A DNA stretch of 64,000 nt, from assembly GCA_907163345.1 (NCBI GenBank), contig CAJQUN010000946.1, positions 1 through 64,000 on the forward strand, read 5' to 3'. This DNA comes from Haberlea rhodopensis. Its lineage: Eukaryota; Streptophyta; Magnoliopsida; Lamiales; Gesneriaceae. Every line of letters starts with the position of its first letter. Within the stretch, counting starts at the first letter, position 1. The translations under genes and the position numbers were made by a program. The notes beneath the pieces are model-generated. The model saw nothing but the letters and a program-made list of their open reading frames with translations. It was not told the origin of the DNA and searched no databases. This document shows, piece after piece, positions 22,928 to 33,055 of this stretch.

Positions 22928-23165
22928 TTTTTTTTTTTAGTTTAACAAGGAATCCAGTCTGATTAATTTTTAGGTGACGACCCCGGCCCCTCAAAGGATG
23001 TGCACGGATGACAGGTTTCCGAGAGAGCGGACCAACATGACCCGAACCCAAGATAAACCCCCGCAATATTTCATTGGAGGACTTGTCCCACACGGGATTC
23101 GAATCTGCGATGTTGGGGGAATCTCCGCACGCCATCTCAGCCCTTCTCAATCCGTTTATACCTCC
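22928..23165 (-). mobile_element. tRNA-derived SINE
   Basis: Read on the minus strand, the sequence begins with a tRNA-like promoter. The A box-like GCTGAGATGGCGTGCGG is at 23140-23124 and the B box AGATTCGAATCCC at about 23106-23094. About 110 bp of GC-rich body follows, then TAAAAAAAAAAAG (to 22928) as the A-tail. This is the layout of plant SINEs, which are transcribed by RNA polymerase III and mobilised by LINE machinery. Target duplications could not be confirmed. Confidence 0.55.
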
Positions 23166-23169
23166 GAAG

Positions 23170-24440
23170 ACATGCCATTTTAATATCATGAGAAAACATA
23201 CCTTATTATAGTATGTGTATATACGTGATGGATAAGAATTAAAAGACAGAATACATGCCCTTCTTCCATGTGTGCATCACAATTGTCAACCTTAAAGTTT
23301 CTGATGTATTATCACATGGGTTTGAATAAAGTTGAAGTAATGTTTGTTATTCCATGGTATAATTTAAATAACACAAGGTACTACCCATTTCCTTTTATAT
23401 ATTTTTCATAACTCTTGTTTAATACAAGGTGGTGGTATAATTATATTGTGGCTATACATAAACAAGGAGTATTATATTATACACATTTAATGAATATTAC
23501 TTAGTTATGACTTGAGATACTCAATATCTTAATATAATATAAATGCAAGTATATCTCAATTTGCATAAAATTCATAAATTATATAGGCTAAGCGAATGTG
23601 GTCAGGTTAGGGTATTACATTAAGATCGAGAAAAAGATAAATAAAAGAAATTTTAGGATTTTTTATAGAAACTTAGATTATATTAATAGAACATAGCGCA
23701 TCTCTTATCGATCTTTCTGTCGTTGCTCATACTTCTTTTGCCTGGGTGCACTCGGGATCTCTGATAGGTAGGGCCTTTTCTATTTGATTTTCGATTTCTC
23801 TGTGATTGTTTCGCTTCCTGGGAAAATGTATTCGAGTAGTTTTTTTTTTTTTAAAATCGTGTCCATTTTTTCTTTATGTTTTTCATGAAAAGTAGTTTCT
23901 TATTGAAAATGTTAAATCTAAGAGGTTTTGAATTTACAAGGTTCATCAGATAAGCAATAGCAAAATTATGTAGTTTACTTTTCAGTTACAGAAACTCAGA
24001 TGGGGTAATAGACATCATAGTTATGGTTACCACATACTTTGACATTTTATTTTCAGTTGATTATCAAAAGGATGTGTTTTATTATGTATGGAGAAAATAT
24101 GTGAGAGTTTTCATCATGAGATCTAACATTTAATGTAAAACTATTTCGATGAATCTACATTGCCAATGATAGGAATGAAAATGCACAACTGGAAGTCTGT
24201 GACAAACTCCAACCAAAACTCAATACAAAATATTTCTGAATGCCTTTCTTCTCAGTTCTTTACAGCATATATGGTGTTTTCTTCCAAAATAGAAATAGCA
24301 AATTGAAAACAATCCAACTAACAGGAGTGAGAATTTTCCCTCTCTCCCACGTACTATCTCACATGAAGTAATCTTTGGTCCATGCTGACATCTTCTTTCT
24401 TTTCAATCTTCTTGCACCTTGCCTTCTCCCTTTTCTGCAG
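23170..24440. other. spacer
   Basis: AT-rich sequence with no gene seen. 23700-23790 is somewhat GC-richer, with a donor-like GATAG|GTAGGG, but no exon chain follows. Confidence 0.3.
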
Positions 24441-24457
24441 CAATTTCTTTTGTTTTC

Positions 24458-24566
24458 TCATTTGTTAAAATAATTTCTTTTCGTACTTTGGCCTCCTTGG
24501 TATCGACCCTTTCGGAGCCCATTCTTTAACTTGCTTTCCCAGCTTCTTGGAGTCCATCGAGATGCA
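24458..24566 (-). pseudogene. short Lys/Arg-rich exon-like fragment
   Basis: On the minus strand an ATG near 24566 opens a frame of about 33 codons (MDSKKLGKQVKEWAPKGSIP) that ends at a stop. After the stop another frame stays rich in Lys, Arg and Gln (to about 24400). It reads like a decayed coding sequence of a basic protein, but the family is not recognised. Confidence 0.25.
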
Positions 24567-24840
24567 AGTGGGCTTATCAGCCTGGTTGAACGGTCAATTA
24601 CTATGTGATGGGATGAGGGCAGAATTTGTAAGTTACACAAAGCTATATACTTTTGAAATCTCATGCATGGTTCGCAGTTTCGGTATCGGAACGGCCCTCA
24701 CCTTTCCCGAGTTGCATGATGTAAAGGAGACTGTCATGTAAAGGCGTTCTTCACTCCAAAATTGGTTACATGATGGTTATAGTGCACAAGAACGATGGAA
24801 CGGCATGCTCTGCAGATCCATGTAGGAATGAACTTGGGGC

Positions 24841-25075
24841 GATCGATCACGGAAGATAGTGCGATCGATAAACGATGGCGAATGGTAACATTAACTCCAG
24901 AAGGCTTCTCAGAAATTTTGAAAAAATGGAATAAAATTATAAATCTATATGATAAACGATTGAGAATTGACATAATAATGATCGAAAATCTGTGTGATCA
25001 AAACTCGAAACAATATGAAACGATCGAGAATAGAAACAACATGGAAAAAATAATGATCGATTAACGATCGATAAC
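24841..25075. other. cluster of GATCGATC-type sites
   Basis: Sites at 24841 (GATCGATC), 24863 (GATCGATA), 25055 (GATCGATT) and 25066 (GATCGATA), with further GATCGA cores between. Spacings of 22 and 11 bp match whole helical turns and the spacing in the Tekay and Athila LTRs here. No LTR ends are recognisable. This may be a decayed LTR leader. Confidence 0.5.
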
Positions 25076-25079
25076 CTCG

Positions 25080-26400
25080 CTCTTCCTAACCTAATAGTTT
25101 AGTAAATAGGGGTATAGTAGGGACAATAAAAGATTATTGAAAATGGACCTATTTGATTAAAGTTTCTAAGAATATGGATTTATAAACAAAGATGATTTTG
25201 ACCAGGATTTAGTTGAAATATGTTTTATAAAAACGTACTTATTTACAATTTTCTCAAAAAAGTATTGATGTTCACTTCATAAATGATAATATTATCCTCC
25301 TTTTAGAGAAATATCTTGTCATGCTCTCTCACCATATTATTGTAAATCATATTTTAGGTTGTACTAAATCATCTGATTATGTTATATTAATATTAAAATT
25401 GGAAATGAATATAATATGGTAATTCAATTTTTAAATGGTTATTTAATTATTCCATAAGTAATCATATACTTGGAACCAAAGTTTTGTTTTTCAAGCAATA
25501 TACTTAGTCAAACTTTGTCTTTATTTGGACGTGCACTAGTATATTGTTAAAATTGATAAAACTTATTTATAATCCATACTCAAAACCATTATTAAATCAA
25601 CCATGGAACTATCCTTGTGCCGCCGATTTAGGTAAGTCCCCTTATCTCTCCTTATTTATATTATAATTGGGAAGTCTAAATTTGTAAATTCAAGAAGCTT
25701 GAATTAGGTGTAAGTAATTTGTGAACACGCAATGCTTTTACTTAATAACAACTTTTTCTAACTTTAAGCAAAAACAACATAAAAGTGCTTCGAATAAGCA
25801 ATTGCAAACAATGTCCTAAAGAGTTACAAGATACTCGATGGACTTAATACCTTTTAATGGTTTAAGACACTTCAATAAGTTACGACTTTATTGGACATCT
25901 ATATACAATGTGTTCACGATACTCCTTTCTTTTCCCCCTTTTTTTGAATTATTATCACTAATATTATTATTAGAGAATTTACTTATCATAGTCTATCACA
26001 AAGCACTATTTTCAAAATAAAGAGCCATGGTAATGACATTTTTTTCCAGTAGGGGAATTTGAATGTATCGTTTTTGTTCTTACTCATTAGCTCGGCGGCC
26101 GGGTCGACTCCAGCGCCGGTTTCCCATTTCAAATTAACTTTTTTCTTTGAGCTTTAATATCGATTTTCTGAAGCATCGCAAGATGCGGGTGATTCAAGTC
26201 CGGGCTCACTTGCCATACAAGTGAGGTTCTACAATATGAGCCCTACAAGCAAATACTTTATATTTGTACTCATACTATAAAATGAATTTACTCAAATTAT
26301 TGAAAAATTCCATGGCTATGACAAGATGCATCTAGCTGTTGAGAAATGCTACTTGGAAAACAAATTAAGCAAGACATGAAATATATTTTGTTCGCTTAAC
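25080..26400. other. AT-rich spacer
   Basis: No supported gene. A short GC-rich spot at about 26091-26112 (CTCGGCGGCCGGGTCGACTC) stands out from its surroundings. Confidence 0.35.
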
Positions 26401-26404
26401 TTAT

Positions 26405-26542
26405 ATCAAGAAATTTTTTGTATGCACCCGATGCACCCAAACATCAACACACAACACAATGTATGTATATATATGCATATATGCGTATGCGTATGCGTAT
26501 TGGTCTTTAGTGCACTGGGTGCACTAAAAAATTTCCCCTTAA
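26405..26542. mobile_element. small MITE with TGCACC termini
   Basis: Left end AAATTTTTTGTATGCACCCG and, inverted, right end AAATTTTTTAGTGCACCCAG pair over about 20 bp. The interior holds TA-rich sequence and a (GCGTAT)n microsatellite (26482-26500). Boundaries are approximate and no target duplication is evident. Confidence 0.5.
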
Positions 26543-27052
26543 ATCACTAGCTAGATTGCAAATAGGTAAAAAACTATTCCGTACTCAAGTTGTATTATCC
26601 GCAGAAAATAATTACCACTTCACAGTCGCATGGTGTACAAAGAACCAAAAAAAAAAAAAAAAATAGATGCAAAGTGCAAACTGATCATTCTGCCTCGTTG
26701 AGTTGTGGCTACCATGCTAATCAGCACTCATCTGCCAATTATTATTATTATTATTTTCCAAACTGATATTTATATAAAACAAAGATTTGAGGTGAACTCA
26801 AAACTCACAACAGTCAAATAAGCCAATTCCATCTGATGTCAAGAGAGTTCATGTGGGAGGGCAGAGCAGAGCGTATATATAGGAGGGAGGAAGGGGAATC
26901 TGTGGGCTACTTTTAAAACATTAACTAAACGATATATTTGTAATTTAAGGCTATATTTAAAAATTAACTTAACTTGAGCCAAATTTATTATAGTAAATTA
27001 TATAGTGCGGAGAATTATATTGATCTATAAGATAGAACAAATTCCATTAATG

Positions 27053-27080
27053 TATTATTATTATTATTATTATTATTATT
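27053..27080. repeat. (ATT)n microsatellite
   Basis: About nine ATT trinucleotides. Confidence 0.95.
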
Positions 27081-27262
27081 TGCACTCCAACTTATACTAA
27101 TTATGCATCCACTAAAAAACAAAATTCATTATAGTAATTCATATAATGGGGAGAATTATAGTGATTTATACAATAATTTCTAATATTGGTCTCTCTCTCG
27201 TCAAGTTGGAGCCTCATTTTAATTATTTTCTAAATATTACTTAAGTTATTCATTAATGTACC

Positions 27263-27871
27263 TGATGTGACTCGTGATTTTTGAATATAAGGTAGAATAA
27301 AGTGTTAATGAAAAATAACGATAAACACACCAAGATTTTTTACGTGGAAAACTCTCAAATTGAGAGAAAAACCACGGGACCTAGTCCAGTATAAAACTTC
27401 ACTATAAACATTGATGATTTACAAGACTCTCTGGACACAAATCACAATCGCTCAATGACTTGTACGAATATTTTTGAGAAATAACAAAAAAGACCGAACA
27501 GACATAAATTTGCTCTCTTCGGAGTTTTTTTGCCCAGAAAAATCCAACCCCTACTATGATGACATCCGCGGGTATTTATAGGACTGTTCCTAGTGATTGG
27601 CTAGCGGCGGATCCGGAACACGATGTCCTCTGATCGTGGCTTGACTGGAGCCCAACGTATCCGAGAAATCCGCGCCCCATTACTGCACGTTTATTCACGC
27701 CGGTTAATTTGTTAGTTACTCCCGGGTCTTCCGCTAATCTTTGACCAGAAAATCGAGGAGGGTTTAGCAGCTGTTCGGCAAAACTCTGCTCGGTGCATTC
27801 TGTTCGGTATATGACTTGTTCGGCTCTTGAGGGGATTTTACCCGAGGAAGTCAATATGTCATATGACATCA
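27263..27871 (-). repeat. 3' LTR of the truncated Tat-type copy
   Basis: 609 bp, plus-strand ends TGATGTGACTCG...TATGACATCA. It is clearly related to the LTRs at 39971 and 48884 but lacks a 13-bp piece of the GTGCTATCTGCTCG region and carries more differences from either than they do from each other. Confidence 0.85.
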
Positions 27872-28219
27872 CATCACCCCCCCTAAAGTAAAGCAAGACG
27901 AGACTTTTGAAGTCTTGTTTTATTGTCTTCGGGTAAAATCCTAAACTTTAACCTGCTCGGGATATTTTTGCCGCCCTTTTTTCCCGCTCAAAAATTTCAA
28001 ATGCCGCGCGACGTTTCGTTTCCCGAGGCACCTTTATGACCGTTCCTTCTCTTATTTTTGGACGGTGAAGATTGAATGACTGTTCATATGGTCCCCGCTA
28101 TAAATACCCCTCCCTTTTCTTCATTTGTTTTTACTTTGCTGCATTTTGCTTCCGACCTAGCACCAGACGATCGAACAACTTTCCCCCGCAGTCTTCCTTT
28201 TTTTTTTTAATCACCAAGT

Positions 28220-30253
28220 ATGATTTCTTCCTCAGCTGACTCTTCATTGCAAGCGATAGTTAGGTTCAATGAAGGAGACGTTCCTAGCCCCTCTCCTCAA
28301 CCATCTTCATCTTCTTCTGATAGTGACAGAACTCTAAGCTCCTCTACCGCGTCAGCTGCTCGTATACAGGAGTAGAGACTTGCTACAGAGCGAGATTTAG
28401 TTAAAGCCTGCGTTCCCTTGTTCGAGATCTTCGAGTCTGAGGTCAAATTGACTCAGCACCTCAGCAATATCCGAACTAAATGGGGGATTTTCGAGGGGAC
28501 TTCTATTATTGCTCCCCCTTCTGGATCTCGTCCTCACTTACCCCCTAAGGGGTATTTTCCTTTTTATATAGACAAGCTCCGAGGAGGCCTTCGTTTTCCT
28601 ATCCCTCCTTTCTTTATTGAAGTAGCCTCCTACTTCTGCGTTTCCCTTAGTCAATTATTCCCCAATAGTTATCGATTATTAGCGGGCTTTTTCATAGTAC
28701 TTTCTTATCTGGGTTTTACCCCTACTCCTGAACTTTTTCATTGTTTTTTTTCATCTGAACAAGAAAGAGATCGGGCTCTTTTACTTTTCTTCAAGGACAG
28801 GGGTTGGCTTCCTCAAAAAATACCCCTCGTCCATAAAAAATTGGAAAAACTCTTACTTCTTTGCTCGCCCACTCCAGCCTTGGGATTGCCCTATGGAGTG
28901 GAGGGAAAATCTCCCGAGGGGCAAGTCAATCAAGGGTCATCTTGAGGAGGAACTGTATTTGTCGGTTCGTCGTACACTTGGCGATCAGTGCTTTAACTTG
29001 ATGGAGCTGATTGACGACGGACTGCTATACTTGTTCCAGTTGAGCCCCAAGGGTGTATCCTTGAAAATGCCCTCGGTGAGTGCTTTTCAAGCAATCTTCT
29101 TCGTTTTACTTTCGACTTATCATGTTCGGACTAATATTTCTCTGCTCTGTTCAGAAACAAAAATGATGAAGGCTAGGATGGCCGAGAAGCTAAAGGAGAA
29201 GAGCCAAAAAGGCCAAACTTCTAAGGCTGCTACTACTCCCGCACCTCCCCCGTCCATTGAGATTTTGACTCCTTCTGAGGAGAGGGCTTCACCCGAGAGG
29301 ACTCAAGCTCTTCATCGCAAGAAAAGGGCTACTCTCGAAGGTCCAAGTTCTTCGCCCCAAGCACCTCCTAATAAGAAAACTTCTTCTTCTCTTATTCCTT
29401 CCAAACCTCGAGCCTCCTCTCAACCCGCTCTTGGTGTATCCCGACCTACCTCGAGATACCATATCCCTTCGTGGACGTACTCCCTAACTGTTCCACTACT
29501 GAAAAAAACCCGATCCCAAAGCCTCCCACTCCATTTTGTGCTACACCCCCAACTCAGCTGATCGAAAGTACCTCGAGGAACTGGCTTTCAGCAACTTGGT
29601 GAACGACTTCTCCTCCTCCTTTACTCAGGTAAATGCTTTTACCCATTAATCTGTTCCGCTTGTCTTTTTTCAATACATTTATTTGTTGCTTTAACTTGAT
29701 ATATGATCTGATGCAGGCCCACATGATGGCGGGTGAACTTCTCACTCGTTTTCATTCAGTTCGATTGGCTGATGGGCAGAACCAGAAGCGCATCAGACAA
29801 TTAGAGGGTATGGGTGAGGAGCTGAAGAAAACAGTGAGCCTTCTGGAGGAGCGGCACTTGGCCTTGGTATCAGTTCGGGACAAGGCGGAGCAGGCCCTGG
29901 CAGAGGAGCGGACAAAATTCGCTGATCTGGAAGGTGCTAACTCTACTTTGTCAGAGCAGTATAAATCCCTGGCTGAGCAACATCAAGCTGTCTCCGAGCA
30001 GCTTGCTCAAGAGAAATCTTCCACTGTTGCTCGTGTGGAAGAACTCTGGCTCTAGAAGAAAGCTGAGTTTTTGAAGTCTCCAGAGTATAGCAACATGGTA
30101 GCTGACCGTGCTTACAAGTTCTTTGATCATGGCTTTGAAGCATGCGTCAGCCAATTTGGATCTCAAGGCTACCCACCCGAAGGAACTTCAAAAGATTTCC
30201 TTGATGTCAATGCTGCTCTGGAGAGCCTCCCCGAGGAGCTATTCCAGCCGTAG
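28220..30253 (+). pseudogene. antisense accessory gene of the Tat element (putative gypsy-type transposon / Transposase_28-like), copy 1
   Basis: Runs opposite to the element's gag-pol. Three exons: from ATG 28220 to 29075, 29155-29628, and 29717-30253 (stop TAG), with GT-AG introns 29076-29154 and 29629-29716. Exon 1 carries the family block GYFPFYIDKLRGGLRFPIPP then FPNSYRLLAGFFIVL and GFTPTPELF. Exon 2 is Ser/Pro/Lys-rich. Exon 3 is predicted coiled coil (GQNQKRIRQLEGMGEELKKT, heptads) and ends with HGFEACVSQFG. The family is known from plant gypsy elements; its role is not established. Lesions: TAG at about 28374, a one-base T-run expansion near 28745, a one-base loss just before the first intron, TAG at about 30053. 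A frame shift late in exon 2 is shared with copy 2. Confidence 0.75.
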
Positions 30254-30489
30254 GGTAGAACTTTTACCTTTTCTTGTATTGCTTTTTCGTTCATTAATGA
30301 AATCATTTACTTGTATTTCGAAACAAACTCGCTACCCCGAGCACAAACACTTAGGCAATTTTAGGTTTAAAACGTGGACCAAACATCCCGATCCCACGAG
30401 TAAACAACTAAAATTCCGAACAAAGCTCGCTAGCCCGAGCACAACAACAACTAAGCTTTTTTTCCCGATGAGTTGTTGTAGACTATATG

Positions 30490-30722
30490 AACAACAGAGA
30501 GAATAAGGTTGGGTCGGACACGTGCGTCAGTCTTCTCCAAGCGATTCAATCGGTATTATCAATAATTCCTTTGAACTCCAAGCCTTTGCGTGTAACTTTG
30601 AGTCATGTCTTATTCGATTGTCCTCTCGCTCTCGTGAAATGGGAAATTCGTAGACTCCACTCGTGCATTGATGGGCCTACGTCGTACGTGACCAAACCAA
30701 TGTAAGCGTTTTTTTTGCCAGA
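30490..30722 (-). pseudogene. LINE (RTE-like) C-terminal relic
   Basis: Minus strand from 30712 reads RLHWFGHVRRRPINARV, matching the conserved (L)RWFGHV.RRP motif found near the C-terminus of plant LINE polyproteins. Further on, after a stop, comes DMTQSYTQRL, like the conserved downstream block. Several stops make it non-functional. It abuts the truncated Tat copy on the left. On the right it meets the Tekay insertion, and the interrupted host DNA continues at 39742. Confidence 0.5.
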
Positions 30723-30735
30723 TCAACTGCGCGAT

Positions 30736-32846
30736 TGTGACATCCCCGAAATGGTTAATTTCTATTTGGCTTTAATTGTGTTTACATGATTAATTATGTG
30801 GTAATTGATTATGTTTTGGGATTTATTTACCTTATGGAAATGCATGGTCATGTGGATAGGGGTGACCCGGGATTGCATTTTAGGGTGCATGTGGTGCATG
30901 TTGGGTAAATATTATTGGAAGCATGATTTATTTGCCTTGGTAGCAATTGATTAGAAATCATGTGTTTAATTGATATTTGGTGCATTTTGAGTAAATGCTT
31001 TGAAAAATATCATGTTGGGGTGTTTTATACACCATGGAATTGTTGGTATGCATTTTAATTAAACCCATCTCTTATATACCCAAACCCCACTTTACCAAAT
31101 CACTTTCACTTTACCAAAACAAAACCCACAAACCCTTCCCCTCCAATTTTCGAGCTCAAGCCTTGGGTGGAAGAGGAACCTTTCAAAAATCTTGATTTGT
31201 GGAGCATTTTGGGTGATTTGAGATCCCCAAGAGGTATGGGTACCTCATGCTTTAATTTTGTAAGGTTTTGTTTGAGTTTGGTTTGATTTTTAATGATTTT
31301 GAAATGGGTTTGTGAGGGTTGTTGTGGTTTTGTTTAAAGGTTGGATTTATACTTGTTTTGAAGTATGTTTTGGTAGTTCATGTTGGTATTTATGTTGTTG
31401 GTTGGTTGGTTTGAGTATTGGGATGGATTGGAAGGTTTTGGTATGCAAAAATGGTGAAAAATCGCGAGTCTGTGCGAGGCGATCGACCGCCTGAAATGGG
31501 GCGATCGATCGCCGCAAGGCAGTACCAAAATTACGGGTTAGGCGATCGATCGCCTGTTATGAGGCGACCGATCGCCGAGAGGCAGTAGGTTTTTCAAAGG
31601 ATTGGCGATCGATCGCCATGTTTGGGGCGACCGATCGCCGTAGTACAAATTTTGAGGCGATCGATCGCCTGGGTGAAGCGATCGATCGCCGCCTGTGGAA
31701 TTTTGGAAAATGGTTTATTTTTGTCAAATTTTTGGTATTTGGCTATTATTTGGCTTCTAATATGGGGTTGTGTGATTGTGTAGAACCATCCCAGGTAGCG
31801 ACACAACCGAGGAATTGAAGCCGGACCAATTCCACTTTTGGAAAGGTACGTAGTGGACGTACGGGCACCCAACGGTAACATGTATTTTATATACTCATTG
31901 TTTATGCATTGTGGATGCGAGTATATATGTGGTATTGCATTGTGGATGCATATACATGTTGATTTATGCCATATGAGGTATTGCATTGTGGATGCATATA
32001 CATGGTAATTTATGCATATTGATGATAGATGCATATTATGATTATTGGATGCACATCCCATGAGTCGTGGTCATCCTTTGATGATTTTAATGCTTGCCGC
32101 TTTTTGTATTGGTTCCGCTAAATGTGAAGCGAGGGGTGGGAGCGCCGCATGTCACATTTGAGCGTGGTTGTCATATGGGGCGAGGAAAGGGTATTTGCCG
32201 CTCTCTGTGAAGCGAGGGGTGGGAGCGCCGCATGTCCATTGTAGCGAGGTTATCCTATGCCGCCCATATGAATATAAGCGAGGGGCATTAAAATACACTG
32301 TGATGGACAGACTAGGGAATGGTGACCAATATGTGGTACAGTTGAGATGGTATATGATGTCATGACATGTTTTGGCCATTAAAAATAATCTGTTGATTAT
32401 ACTCATGAGTTATGGTACAGGGACAACCAAACGTGAAGCGTTTGAAATGCATGGGAAAACAGGAAGTGTTTTATATTGATTATGCATTTACGCTTTATCT
32501 TCATATTGTGTTGAATATGAATGATTATTATTGCTCATGTTTGGGGGTTGTCCTTGTAGGTACCTTTTTGGCATGATAGCAAGCTTGAACGGGTTGAGAT
32601 GGTGAGCTTGTGAAGCATTCTTTTGAGGATTAAAGGACAGGATTATTTTGGATAGTATCTACTCTAGGAGTAGTATAAAACTATAGATGAACATTCATTG
32701 ATTGGAATGTAATTAATCCTTTTTGGTAGTCCTTTATTTTGGCAATAAATGCTTAAGCTCATAGACTCAACTTGTTTACTCTACTCTGATCATTTATTTA
32801 GCTCTATTATGCATTGTTTCCGCACTTAAGGATTAAGGTCCTTACA
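30736..32846 (+). repeat. 5' LTR of the Tekay-type element
   Basis: A likely TATA box (CTCTTATATACCC, about 31070) precedes a leader with splice-like signals: donor AAGAG|GTATGGG at 31231, acceptor GTGTAG at about 31782, a short exon of about 62 nt, and donor GGAAAG|GTACGTAG at 31846. Between the first donor and acceptor lie eight 14-bp GGCGATCGATCGCC-type palindromes (31478-31690). 31900-32010 repeats TGCATTGTGGATGCATATAC. 32115-32285 repeats GCGAGGGGTGGGAGCGCCGC. Several short ORFs here are identical in both LTRs but are not gene-like. Confidence 0.92.
31478..31690. promoter_or_regulatory. array of eight GATC-centred palindromes in the Tekay LTR (duplicated at 38373-38585)
   Basis: Sites begin at 31478, 31500, 31541, 31563, 31604, 31626, 31656 and 31677. 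Each is GGCGATCGATCGCC or differs at one or two bases. Steps are 22, 41, 22, 41, 22, 30 and 21 bp. The first six form three pairs repeated every 63 bp. All spacings are close to multiples of one DNA helical turn. The 3' LTR has the same array. Such phased palindromes suit binding of a dimeric protein to one face of DNA; no binding factor is known to me. Confidence 0.7.
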
Positions 32847-32850
32847 TTAG

Positions 32851-32862
32851 TGGTATCAGAGC
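32851..32862 (+). other. primer-binding site (initiator Met tRNA type)
   Basis: TGGTATCAGAGC, four bases after the 5' LTR, is complementary to the 3' end of plant initiator tRNA-Met and primes minus-strand synthesis in many LTR retrotransposons. Confidence 0.9.
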
Positions 32863-33055
32863 AGTGGTTAGAGAACCCGGGAACGAGCTAAGGGTAGCCT
32901 TAGCATATTTGGCTAGGTGCTTACATTTGAAGCATGTTTATGCATGTGGTGCATATTGGTGTATATTTGGTTATACTAACATGCTTATATCACTCCTGTT
33001 ATCTAACGACATGATATATATTGCTTTGGATTGTTGTTAACATTTGTGTTACAGC

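Larger units (their letters stand above)
27263..30475 (-). mobile_element. truncated Tat-type Ty3/gypsy element (3' LTR plus antisense gene only)
   Basis: This interval is collinear with 39971 to about 43120 of the complete Tat-type element: 3' LTR, polypurine tract, the oppositely oriented accessory gene, and the first one-and-a-bit 98-bp repeat units. It stops abruptly at about 30475 within a second repeat unit, where an unrelated LINE relic begins. Pol, gag and the 5' LTR are missing. The two copies differ at many sites and lie in different flanking DNA, so they are separate insertions, not a segmental duplication. Confidence 0.88.

Noticed and set aside
26091..26112. GGCGGCCGGGTCGAC, which resembles a cloning linker
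   Set aside because: It is short and has no continuing vector sequence on either side; a GC-rich chance match is simpler.
27576..27896. Minus-strand ORF in the Tat LTR, with relatives at 40283-40519 and 49194-49430
   Set aside because: It is a by-product of the LTR sequence: the reading frame spans promoter and leader, and its length varies with LTR indels.
31312..32406. Four or five short ORFs in the Tekay LTR, repeated identically at 38207-39301
   Set aside because: They are identical only because the LTRs are recent duplicates. They overlap each other on both strands and cross the palindrome array, with no gene-like features.
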